Shown in pieces: positions 8,469 to 14,488 of a stretch of 15,484 bases of DNA. Source of the stretch: Gemmatimonadota bacterium. Lineage in GTDB: Bacteria; Gemmatimonadota; Gemmatimonadetes; Gemmatimonadales; Gemmatimonadaceae. Below the pieces are notes generated by a model. That model was given only the letters and a program-made list of their open reading frames with translations. It had not been told where the DNA came from and ran no database searches. Position 1 is the stretch's first letter. Every line of letters begins with the position of its first letter. Location: NCBI GenBank assembly GCA_016719105.1, contig JADKAQ010000033.1, positions 1 through 15,484 of the forward strand, read 5' to 3'. The position numbers and the translations under genes are program-made.

Positions 8469-8597
8469 CGACCGGTCGAAGCGGAGGGCGCCGAGCGACT
8501 CATCGTGAGACGCGGCTGGTCGAACGTGTCGGTGCGGGTGGCGCCGGCGCAGCTGGTGGAGCTGCCGGGCTCCTTCGACGGACTCCTGATGTTCGCC
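8463..8597 (+). mobile_element. Candidate attC site, R' side degenerate
   Basis: ACCTAAC (8463-8469) fits R'' RYYYAAC and overlaps the stop of the serine hydrolase. After a 5-base spacer comes GTCGAAGCGGAG (8475-8486), which pairs with CTCCTTCGAC (8570-8579) apart from two extra bases on the left arm. Extra-helical bases on one arm are a normal attC trait. A GCAGCT/AGCTGC hairpin (about 8549-8565) lies inside. The only R'-like box in place is GTTCGCC (8591-8597), which does not meet GTTRRRY. Size about 135 bases. Confidence 0.5.
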
Positions 8598-8616
8598 GCA
8601 TTTTGTCCCCTCTCTC

Positions 8617-10113
8617 ATGGTCTCCTCGATGACCTGTCGGCACTGGTGTGGTGTGGGGAGCCTCGTGCTGAGCGCGATGAGCGTCGGGTGTCGCTCGGAG
8701 GGAACCCCCGCGGCTCGCGTTGCGCTGCGACCCTGTCAGCTTCCGGGGATCGCGGAGCCCCTGCGGTGCGCGGAGGTGCCGGTGCCGGAAGTGCGCGGAG
8801 GCGGGGCGACGCGCACGCTCCGCCTCCGCGTCGTCGTCGTGCCCGCGTTGCACCCGTCATCGACAAACGATCCGTGGGTGGAACTCGTCGGCGGTCCCGG
8901 CAATGCCGCGACCGATTTTGCGCGGCAGTTCGTCGAGGAGCTGACCTACATCCGTGAGACGCATGATGTCCTGCTGGTTGATCAGCGCGGGACGGGTGGC
9001 TCCAACCCACTGTACTGCGAGGAACTGGCGCTGCATCAGGTGTCATCGCTGCCGCCCCGGTTTCCCCCAGCGGCCGTCGACCGCTGTCGCGCACGGCTCA
9101 GCGCACTCGCGGCGCTCGACCACTACACCACCGCGGATGCGGCCGAGGATCTGGAGGCGGTGCGACAGGCGTTGGGGTACGAACGTCTGAACCTCTTCGG
9201 ATCGTCGTACGGGACGCGCGTGGTGTTGGAGTACCTGCGCCGCTTCTCGGATCACGCCCGTAGCGCGATGCTCTGGGGCGTCGTGCCGCCGGACTTTCAG
9301 CGGCCCCTCTGGTATCCGCGCGATGGTCAGGCGGCGTTCGACCGCCTCGTGGCGGACTGCGCATACGACGCGGCATGTCGGCGCGCGTTTCCTGCAATCG
9401 CCGACGATCTCCGCGAACTGCTCGCCCGCCTGGACACGAAGCCCGTACCGTTCCAGCTGACGGATCCGCGCACGCAACGCGAGGTCGCCACCAGCATCAC
9501 ATCCGCCGGCGTCGCGCAGGCGATCTGGAGTGCACTGGCGGAGCCGGACCGCGCCCGGCAACTCCCCTGGGTGATTCATGCGGCGGCGCAGGGCGACTTT
9601 GCCCCACTGCGCGCACTTGACGTCGCCGTCCGGCCGCCGCGTCGCCGGTACTACAACGGCATGCACCTGTCGGTCGTGTGCGGCGAAGAGGTCCTGCACA
9701 GCACTCCCGCACAGATCGCCGCGGCCAGCGGCGGGTCGTACATGAATGCGGAGCGTGGGCTGGAGTATCGGGAGGCGTGTGTGCGGTGGCAGGTCCCGCG
9801 CTCGGATTCGGCGGCCACGACCGCCGTGGTGTCGCGCGTGCCGACGCTCATCCTCTCCGGCGAGATGGATCCGATCACGCCGCCGCGCTGGGGGAGCAAC
9901 GCCGCGGCGACGCTGGTGAACAGTCGGCATCTCGTGCTCCCACATCTGTCGCATGAAGCCAGCGGCCTGCGCGGGGCCGCCTGTCTCGATACCCTCTTCG
10001 CGCAGTTTCTGTCGACGGCCAACCCCGCGGCAGTGCGGACCGACTGCATCGCCGGCATCCGCCCCCGCGTTTGTGCTGCCGCCGACACGGCCGTAGGGGG
10101 GCTCGCGGCCTAA
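8617..10113 (+). CDS. TAP-type alpha/beta hydrolase (tripeptidyl aminopeptidase / proline iminopeptidase-like), exported
   Basis: An intact 498-residue frame. The N-terminus has a hydrophobic stretch (GVGSLVLSAMSVGC) with a possible but weak lipobox Cys at residue 25, so it may be a lipoprotein. The fold is clear: oxyanion loop GGPG (92-95), DQRGTG (122-127), nucleophile elbow GSSYG with Ser197, the TAP C-terminal segment with acid Asp418 (LSGEMDPITPP), and His446 (LPHLSHEAS). Length and order match secreted peptidases of the SGNH-unrelated S33 family, which release N-terminal di- or tripeptides or hydrolyse esters; the exact substrate is unknown. ATG 8617 is used; ATG 8629 would also leave the export signal. 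The gene is bracketed by attC-like sites at 8463-8597 and 10108-10191, and its TAA lies in GCCTAAC, so it has the form of a single gene cassette. No sign of indels over 1.5 kb. Confidence 0.85.
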   Translation: MVSSMTCRHWCGVGSLVLSAMSVGCRSEGTPAARVALRPCQLPGIAEPLRCAEVPVPEVRGGGATRTLRLRVVVVPALHPSSTNDPWVELVGGPGNAATDFARQFVEELTYIRETHDVLLVDQRGTGGSNPLYCEELALHQVSSLPPRFPPAAVDRCRARLSALAALDHYTTADAAEDLEAVRQALGYERLNLFGSSYGTRVVLEYLRRFSDHARSAMLWGVVPPDFQRPLWYPRDGQAAFDRLVADCAYDAACRRAFPAIADDLRELLARLDTKPVPFQLTDPRTQREVATSITSAGVAQAIWSALAEPDRARQLPWVIHAAAQGDFAPLRALDVAVRPPRRRYYNGMHLSVVCGEEVLHSTPAQIAAASGGSYMNAERGLEYREACVRWQVPRSDSAATTAVVSRVPTLILSGEMDPITPPRWGSNAAATLVNSRHLVLPHLSHEASGLRGAACLDTLFAQFLSTANPAAVRTDCIAGIRPRVCAAADTAVGGLAA

Positions 10114-10191
10114 CCCTGTGTTGCGGCAGCCGGTGCCTGACAGTATTGCCGTCTTGCTCCCGGCGGTCGCTGGTGGCAACCTATGCTAGGG
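10108..10191 (+). mobile_element. Best candidate integron attC site
   Basis: GCCTAAC (10108-10114) overlaps the stop of the TAP hydrolase. After a 5-base spacer the left arm GTTGCGGCAGC (10120-10130) pairs with GCTGGTGGCAAC (10169-10180), with a small bulge. Four bases later comes GCTAGGG (10185-10191), a two-mismatch relative of the complementary R' box GTTAGGC. At 84 bases it is within the usual attC size range, and box order, spacers and imperfect stem follow attC rules. The CTATGCTAGG overlap could also serve as a -10-like element for the next gene. Confidence 0.6.
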
Positions 10192-10195
10192 CCCC

Positions 10196-10222
10196 GCGGC
10201 CGACCTTCATCGGTCAGGCCGC
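10196..10222 (+). repeat. Strong hairpin in the leader of the first RibD-type gene
   Basis: GCGGCCGACC (10196-10205) pairs with GGTC-A-GGCCGC (10212-10222), with a 6-base loop and one bulged A, ending 13 bases before the ribosome site at 10235. It has no T-run. It could be a leader stem affecting mRNA stability or translation, or part of the recombination site's structure. Confidence 0.45.
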
Positions 10223-10234
10223 AGCTAACACGTC

Positions 10235-10243
10235 GAGAGGAGG
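10235..10243 (+). promoter_or_regulatory. Strong Shine-Dalgarno for the first RibD-type gene
   Basis: GAGAGGAGG lies 5 bases before ATG 10249 and decides this start over upstream alternatives. Confidence 0.75.
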
Positions 10244-10248
10244 ACGGC

Positions 10249-10783
10249 ATGGCGAAGCTCGTGTTCGGAATGAACCAATCGCTGGACGGGTATGTCGACC
10301 ACATGGCGTTCGCGCCAAGCCCAACGCTGTTTCGCCACTTCGTCGAGGAGGCTCAGGGGCAGGCGGGGAGCGTGTACGGCCGCCGTATGTACGAGATCAT
10401 GCGCTACTGGGACGACGACCATCCTGAATGGGGTGCAGATGAACGCGCCTTCGCGGCGGCGTGGCGGAAGCAGCCAAAGTGGGTCGCCTCGCGCACGTTG
10501 ACCGAGGTCGGCCCCAATGCCACCCTGCTCGACGCCAATCTCGAGGGCGCGATCCGCGCTGAAGGCCGAGCGCGACGGGGAAATCGAAGTGGCCGGCCCT
10601 GTCCTTGGCGCACTGCCTAACCACTCTTGGCCTCATCGATGAGTATCGCATCTACCTGCATCCCGTCGTGCTGGGGCACGGCGCGCCATACTCGCCGGAC
10701 CCCGGCCGCGACTTCGCCTGATCGCGAGCGATCGGATGGACGATGGGGTGATCAGGTTGAGCTACGCACCTGTCGGGTCTTAA
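10249..10783 (+). pseudogene. RibD C-terminal / dihydrofolate reductase-family protein, three frameshifts
   Basis: The start MAKLVFGMNQSLDGYVDH is the first strand and SLDGY motif of RibD_C/DHFR-like proteins. GSVYGRRMYEIMRYW is the next conserved helix, and the C-terminal half (GEIEVAGPVL, LTTLGLIDEYRIYLHPVVLG, then LRLIASDRMDDGVIRLSYA) completes the family. The frame breaks at 10555-10560 (two bases missing from a GC repeat), at 10607-10608 (one extra G) and near 10692 (one T missing). With these repaired it is a normal protein of about 178 residues ending at TAA 10781-10783; as written it stops at 10620. Relatives bind NAD(P)H and have mostly uncharacterised reductase roles. The GCCTAAC at 10615 is coding, not a cassette end. 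Its stop overlaps that of the convergent gene. Confidence 0.8.
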
Positions 10784-12497
10784 CGCCGAGTGTAGCCGCT
10801 GTAGACCTGGCCGGCGTCCTGCGGGCACGAGAGGAAGCGCCAGGCCGCCCGACGATCCGCCCAGTCGCCGCACAGCAGGTTGAGCTGCTCGCCCTGGCTG
10901 CCGCTCATCTGCCAATGCAGGTGGCGCGGCGCGAGCGACAGGTCGGCCGTACGCTGCACGCTCTCGGAACCGCACTGCAGGATGCGGTCGGTCAGGCTCG
11001 ACGACGTGGGCTGCAACACCAGGTTGCCACCGTTGGGGTTGTAGGGCGAGGTGGCCACCCGCACCACACCTTGCTCCACGAGCAGCAGGTCACGCGTGCA
11101 CACCGGCGCGCTCAGCACGTCAGGACGACGCACCACCAGTTCATAGCGCCCGCCGTTCAGGATGCGCAGCCCGGCCCGGTAGCGCCGGTCGTCGTAGTGC
11201 GTCTGCGGCGACAGGAAGCCGGCCGCGTCCAGCGGGCATCGTGCGACGCCACCAGCCAGGTCCCCAGCATGCGTGGTGGCGGTGGCTGCGTGGGTGGCGT
11301 GCTGTTGGGCAACATGTCGGCGGCTTCTGGCAACGGCCGCGCCTGCAGGCGCTCGAAGCTCTTGATGGTCTCCGACACGTCGGCGTTGGTGAGCGCCAGG
11401 TGGTAGGTGGGCAGGCCGTACACGGACTGCGACTCGGTCAGGTCCACCTTGTAGCGGAGCGGCGCCAGCGAGCCCTCACCCTCCCGCTCCACGCAGCTCC
11501 TGGGGGCGCTGGACGCGAGGCGATGGGTGGCCTCGTGGGCGCGCTGCGGCTGCATCACGAGCAGGCGGCCCTGCAGCGTGAGCGTGCCATCGTGGCTGAG
11601 CGTGCGGCTGCATTGCTGGTCGCGAAAGCCGTAGAAGTAGCGATAGTGGCCGTCCGGTTCCACGCGCAGGTAAGTGCCGCCGCCCCCATCCATGGTGGTC
11701 ATGGAGGTGGTCATGGTCTCGTAGGTGCGCCCCGACGCCATGGTCTGTGTGCCGAAGGAGACGCGGAAGTCGCGCTTGATGGTGTCGAACACCCAGATGC
11801 CTTGCAGCTGCTCCACGCTGGGCTCTCGGCGCAGGTCCAGTGCGCGCCCGGCCAGCGCATCGGCTGGGACACGTCCCGCCCCGGCCCCAGCCGCCACGGG
11901 CGCGGGGCCAGCGGGCGCTGGCGGCGCCGCCGGCGTGGGGGACGTGGCCGGCGCCGGGGGCGGCGCGGCCGCCGCAAGGCGGGCCGCGTCTGGCGTTAGG
12001 CGCAGCCCGTTGAACATCTGTGTGGCCCGTTCGGCGTAGCGCTGATAGCCTGCATCGGAATCGGCCATGAATATCATGGCCCCGTAGGCGCCACGCTCGG
12101 CGCGCGCCAGATAGGAGAAGTGCCGCGTCCCCTGGCTGGTCGTGTACGTGGCGAACCAGGCGGCGAATTCACCCGCCGAGCCAGTGCCGCGCTTGAGCGG
12201 GTACGCGCGCACCAGGGAGAGGGGCGAGCGATGCTTCCAGCTGCTGGCGGTTTGCGGTGAATTGTGCCGTGAAGTCCGGTCCTGCGGCTGCACCGGCAGG
12301 AGGAGGATGTACACACTCCCCGGCGCGACGCCCGGTGGCGCGAAGAGCGTGGCACCGTCCTGCGCGGCGCTCACCCAACCTGCAGGCGGCGTGACACTGT
12401 AGGCGGTGGGCTGTGCCACCGCCGGTGTGAACAGCGCGGCGCCCGCCAGCAGCACGAACGGCGCGATGAAGCGGAGCTTAGGTCCAGTCACCGGCAT
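10780..12497 (-). pseudogene. Large exported protein of unknown function, frameshifted
   Basis: ATG 12497 opens a signal peptide (KLRFIAPFVLLAGAALF, cut near AVAQ). The N-terminal domain (about residues 30-170) contains SVTPPAGWVSAAQDGATLFAP and GEFAAWFATYTTSQGTRHFSY. A Pro/Ala-rich linker (about 175-208) leads to a second domain with Cys residues and beta-rich segments (IQGIWVFDT-like, GTYLRVEPDGHYRYFYGFRDQ). The frame set by ATG 12497 runs to about 11157, but the protein clearly continues in another frame (RYRAGLRILNGGRYELVVRR ... GYTRR) to TAA 10780-10782. The break is at GGG 11234-11236, where a fourth G would restore the frame. A second anomaly is at about 12276-12180: the current frame reads Ser/His/Arg-rich, while the neighbouring frame reads FTAQFTANRQQLEASLAPL, implying a compensating indel pair. 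Repaired length is about 570 residues. No family recognised. Confidence 0.65.
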
Positions 12498-12936
12498 AGG
12501 GGTTCGGCAATTACGTGCGAATGTCGCGGAGGCCGATCATGCGTTGCGCCCCGCGGCGATCGGTGGTGCCGCAGCCGCTCGATCGGCGTGCTTCGAGTAT
12601 AGGCCGCGCCCACCGGGCGCGGGAGAGCCCGCGGGGTGCAACGTCGCGATCCTCGCCGCGCCGTCGCGTGTTGCCTCCGGACCGCCGAGCTCGAGTAGGG
12701 CCGTCCTCTTCTCCCTCACCTTCCTCCCTCAGGTTGTCAACACTGCCCGGGCCTAGCTGTGGGCGCGGCGCCGCCGAGTGGGCGCAGGCCCGTTGGTGTG
12801 GATGGGCCAGTCGCGGACGCAGCGGCCTCGACGCAGGGAAAGGCGACGCACAGATTCACCGCCAGCCCACACTCGATGCCCGGCCTCGCCTCCCGACGCC
12901 ACATCACGAGCGCCACTCGGACCTTTCGATGGCTAC
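12498..12936. other. Intergenic region of about 440 bases between divergent genes
   Basis: No convincing gene. It must hold the start signals of both the minus-strand exported protein and the plus-strand RibD-type gene. A TATACT-like -10 on the minus strand at about 12596-12601 lacks a good -35. GTTGTCAAC (about 12733-12741) is a short dyad. The region is GC-rich with a strong hairpin at 12604-12622. Confidence 0.45.
12604..12622. repeat. Perfect 8-bp hairpin, CCGCGCCC / GGGCGCGG
   Basis: The arms at 12604-12611 and 12615-12622 flank a 3-base loop (ACC). No T-run follows on either strand. It lies just inside a TATACT-like element for the minus-strand gene, so it could shape that promoter or leader; this is unproven. 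Confidence 0.4.
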
Positions 12937-12943
12937 GTTAGGC
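12937..12943 (+). mobile_element. R'-type core box GTTAGGC ahead of the second RibD-type gene
   Basis: GTTAGGC is an exact match to the attC R' consensus GTTRRRY and is the reverse complement of the GCCTAAC boxes at 4073, 10108 and 13604. It lies 28 bases before ATG 12972, as expected for the front edge of a cassette. No matching R'' or inner stem was found in the preceding 200 bases (GCCTAGC at about 12750 is the nearest), so the site is partial. Confidence 0.45.
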
Positions 12944-12955
12944 CGTCACCCGCAC

Positions 12956-12965
12956 AGGAGAGGGG
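12956..12965 (+). promoter_or_regulatory. Shine-Dalgarno for the second RibD-type gene
   Basis: AGGAGAGGGG lies 6 bases before ATG 12972 and supports that start. Confidence 0.7.
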
Positions 12966-12971
12966 CGCCGC

Positions 12972-13598
12972 ATGAGTCGCGTATTCGTCAACATCGGGTT
13001 GAGCCTCGATGGCTACATGGCACCGGACGGCATGACCATGGAGAACTTCGAGTACAAGAACTGGGGCGCCAAGTGGGGGGCGATGATGGCGTGGATCCTC
13101 AACCAACAGTACTTCCGCGAGAACCTCCAGCTCGGAACCGGGGAGACCGGCCCGGTCAATGACCTGGTTCGTCACACCACGGAGCGCATCGGGGCGAACA
13201 TCATGGGCAAGCGCATGTTCGACCAGGGCGAACGCGTGTGGCCAGAGAACGCTCCGTTTCACACCCCGGTTTACGTCCTCACGCATGAGCAGCGCGAACC
13301 CTGGGTACGCCCAGGCGGGACGACCTTCTACTTCATCAACGACGGGCCAGAGCGGGCACTCGAGCTGGCTCGGGAAGCCGCCGGCAGTCGTGACGTCCGT
13401 CTCGCGGGTGGAGCAGATGTGATCCAACAGTACCTGAACTTGGGTGCCGTCGACGAGCTGGAGATCGCCTTGGCGCCCGTGTTGTTCGGCGGTGGGCGGC
13501 GTCTCTTCGAGAACCTGCGCGACCCCGGGCCGCAGTTTCGCATTGACCGGGTGCTCGATGGCCCGGCCGCCACGCACTTGCGCTATGTGCGTGCGTGA
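12972..13598 (+). CDS. Dihydrofolate reductase-family protein (RibD C-terminal domain)
   Basis: An intact 208-residue frame. The first strand and SLDGYMAPDG loop, the central NIMGKRMFDQGERVW helix, the strand before the cofactor loop (VYVLTHEQREPW), the nucleotide-binding segment VRLAGGADVIQQYL and the terminal VDELEIALAPVLFGGGRRLFE all occur in family order. Members share the DHFR fold and bind NAD(P)H; most, as here, have no proven substrate, and this is not a biosynthetic folA or ribD. The start is set by the strong ribosome site at 12956. A GTTAGGC box precedes it and a GCCTAAC box begins 5 bases after the TGA stop, so the gene has cassette-like borders. It is distinct in sequence from the broken relative at 10249. 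No indels evident. Confidence 0.85.
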   Translation: MSRVFVNIGLSLDGYMAPDGMTMENFEYKNWGAKWGAMMAWILNQQYFRENLQLGTGETGPVNDLVRHTTERIGANIMGKRMFDQGERVWPENAPFHTPVYVLTHEQREPWVRPGGTTFYFINDGPERALELAREAAGSRDVRLAGGADVIQQYLNLGAVDELEIALAPVLFGGGRRLFENLRDPGPQFRIDRVLDGPAATHLRYVRA

Positions 13599-13603
13599 TG
13601 ATG

Positions 13604-13638
13604 GCCTAACTATCGGTGGCAGGGCGCGCCCTGCCACC
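13604..13638 (+). mobile_element. Partial attC-like site / 24-base perfect palindrome
   Basis: GCCTAAC (13604-13610) is followed after a 5-base spacer by GTGGCAGGGCG (13616-13626) and directly by its exact complement (13627-13637); pairing extends one more base on each side (13615 and 13638). Box, spacer and a GT-starting arm copy the other three sites, but the arms abut without a loop and no R' follows, because the convergent SRPBCC gene ends at 13647. It could equally act as a bidirectional terminator stem between the two convergent genes, although no T-run is present. Confidence 0.5.
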
Positions 13639-13646
13639 CCCCGGCA

Positions 13647-13944
13647 CTACTTCATCGCGAGCACGTGCGCCACGAACTGATCGACGGCGATCTCGGTCCC
13701 CCTGGTAGAAGCCCGACGTCTTGTTCGTCTCGAGGTCCGCTTCACTCCGATGCAGCGCCGTGAACACGTAGCGTGTGCCGGTCCCAACCGACTCCATCGT
13801 CACGATGGCCGTGATCGGAATGTCGTCGAAGACCGCCGGGCGATACCCGGGGAACAGCATGGAAGTCCAAACCAGTGGGGGTGCGTCGATGAACCGTTCG
13901 ATGGCGAAGTCGAGCTTCGGATTGAAGGCGAAGTGCGTGCTCAT
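13647..13944 (-). pseudogene. SRPBCC (AHSA1-like) domain protein, internally deleted and frameshifted
   Basis: ATG 13944 overlaps the ArsR stop by 4 bases (ATGA), a translational-coupling layout. The N-terminus (FNPKLDFAIERFIDAPP) and the later strands (LFPGYRPAVFDDIPITAIVTMES, then GTRYVFTALHRSEAD) are typical of AHSA1/START-like SRPBCC proteins. At about 13868-13880, DAPP joins directly to LVWTSMLFPG. In relatives the first strand continues LVWRAW... and about 50 residues follow before a second LVWTSM, so an in-frame loss between two LVW-coding stretches is likely. A frame change at the C-run 13698-13702 then hides the natural end VDQFVAHVLAMK with TAG at 13647-13649. Relatives are small ligand-binding proteins often paired with an ArsR regulator; here the binding cavity would be incomplete. 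Confidence 0.75.
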
Positions 13945-14282
13945 GATCCGGATTCCTTCTCCTTGAGTTGTTTGACGTAGCGATCGAACCGGTCCAGTCG
14001 AGATTCCCACTCCTGCCGACGCGCGCTCAGCCAGTCTTCCACGACCTTGAACCGTTCGGGCGCGAGCTCATACGTCCGCACACGTCCGTGCTTCTTCGAC
14101 TTGACCAGTCGGCTCTGTTCGAGCACGGAGAGGTGCTGCACGAACGAGGGGAGCTGCATGTCGAACGGCGCCGCCAGTTCGCTGACGGTGGCGGGTCCGA
14201 CAGACAGTCGCTCCAGGACTTGTCGCCGAGTCGGGTTGGACAAGGCGTGAAAGACTTCGTCAGCGGCTGCGAATTGCACCAT
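13941..14282 (-). CDS. ArsR-family winged-helix transcriptional regulator
   Basis: 113 residues with an HTH_20/ArsR-type core: FHALSNPTRRQVLERLSVGP, then TVSELAAPFDMQLPSFVQHLSVLEQSRLV as the helix-turn-helix, and the wing SKKHGRVRTYEL. A basic C-terminal helix (WESRLDRFDRYVKQLKEKE) is probably for dimerisation. No Cys-based metal site (CxC) is present, so it is unlikely to be a metal sensor; this subgroup is typically linked to SRPBCC genes. ATG 14282 matches the usual family N-terminus and has GGGACGG 8 bases upstream; GTG 14291 is an alternative. The frame also stays open upstream but reads unlike the family. It overlaps the SRPBCC start by 4 bases, forming a two-gene operon, and probably represses its own promoter at 14328-14356. 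No indels evident. Confidence 0.85.
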   Translation of the reverse strand: MVQFAAADEVFHALSNPTRRQVLERLSVGPATVSELAAPFDMQLPSFVQHLSVLEQSRLVKSKKHGRVRTYELAPERFKVVEDWLSARRQEWESRLDRFDRYVKQLKEKESGS

Positions 14283-14327
14283 GTCCAACACCGTCCCAAT
14301 GCGCGGGTGATCCGAACTGCCCGAGGG

Positions 14328-14356
14328 ATAGTACAACCCGCAATCACTTTGGTAAA
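14328..14356 (-). promoter_or_regulatory. Predicted sigma-70-type promoter of the ArsR-SRPBCC pair
   Basis: Read on the minus strand, TTTACC (14356-14351) and TACTAT (14333-14328) are separated by 17 bases, 46 bases ahead of ATG 14282. The patch is AT-rich against a GC-rich background, which strengthens the call. Each hexamer has mismatches to consensus. Confidence 0.5.
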
Positions 14357-14367
14357 TACCTAAGTAT
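14356..14367. promoter_or_regulatory. Candidate ArsR operator, ATAC-N4-GTAT dyad
   Basis: ATAC (14356-14359), CTAA, GTAT (14364-14367) form a short inverted repeat touching the upstream edge of the predicted -35. ArsR-type regulators bind AT-rich dyads of this kind over their own promoters. Position is suggestive, but a 4+4 dyad is a weak signal on its own. Confidence 0.3.
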
Positions 14368-14488
14368 AAGAGTTTTCGGAATCGCCGAACGCGTCGCTCC
14401 GAGCAACCGGGGCGATCGAAGGCGGTGCCGGCCGCCGCGGCATGACCCCGAGTCGTGTACCTTCCGTCGACCTCTACCCGGCCCAATC

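Noticed and set aside
10615..10621. A further GCCTAAC box, at a plus-strand in-frame stop
   Set aside because: It lies inside the coding sequence of the first RibD-type gene: the conserved LTTLGLIDEYRIYLHP segment runs straight through it once the frame is repaired, and there is no GT arm after 5 bases.
11995..12001. GTTAGGC, an exact R' box
   Set aside because: It is inside the minus-strand exported protein (GLRLTPDA segment) with no gene start behind it and no paired arms.
13615..13638. Classical rho-independent terminator between the RibD-type gene and the SRPBCC gene
   Set aside because: The stem is perfect, but no T-run follows on either strand and the arms have no loop; it was kept as a partial attC-like palindrome instead.
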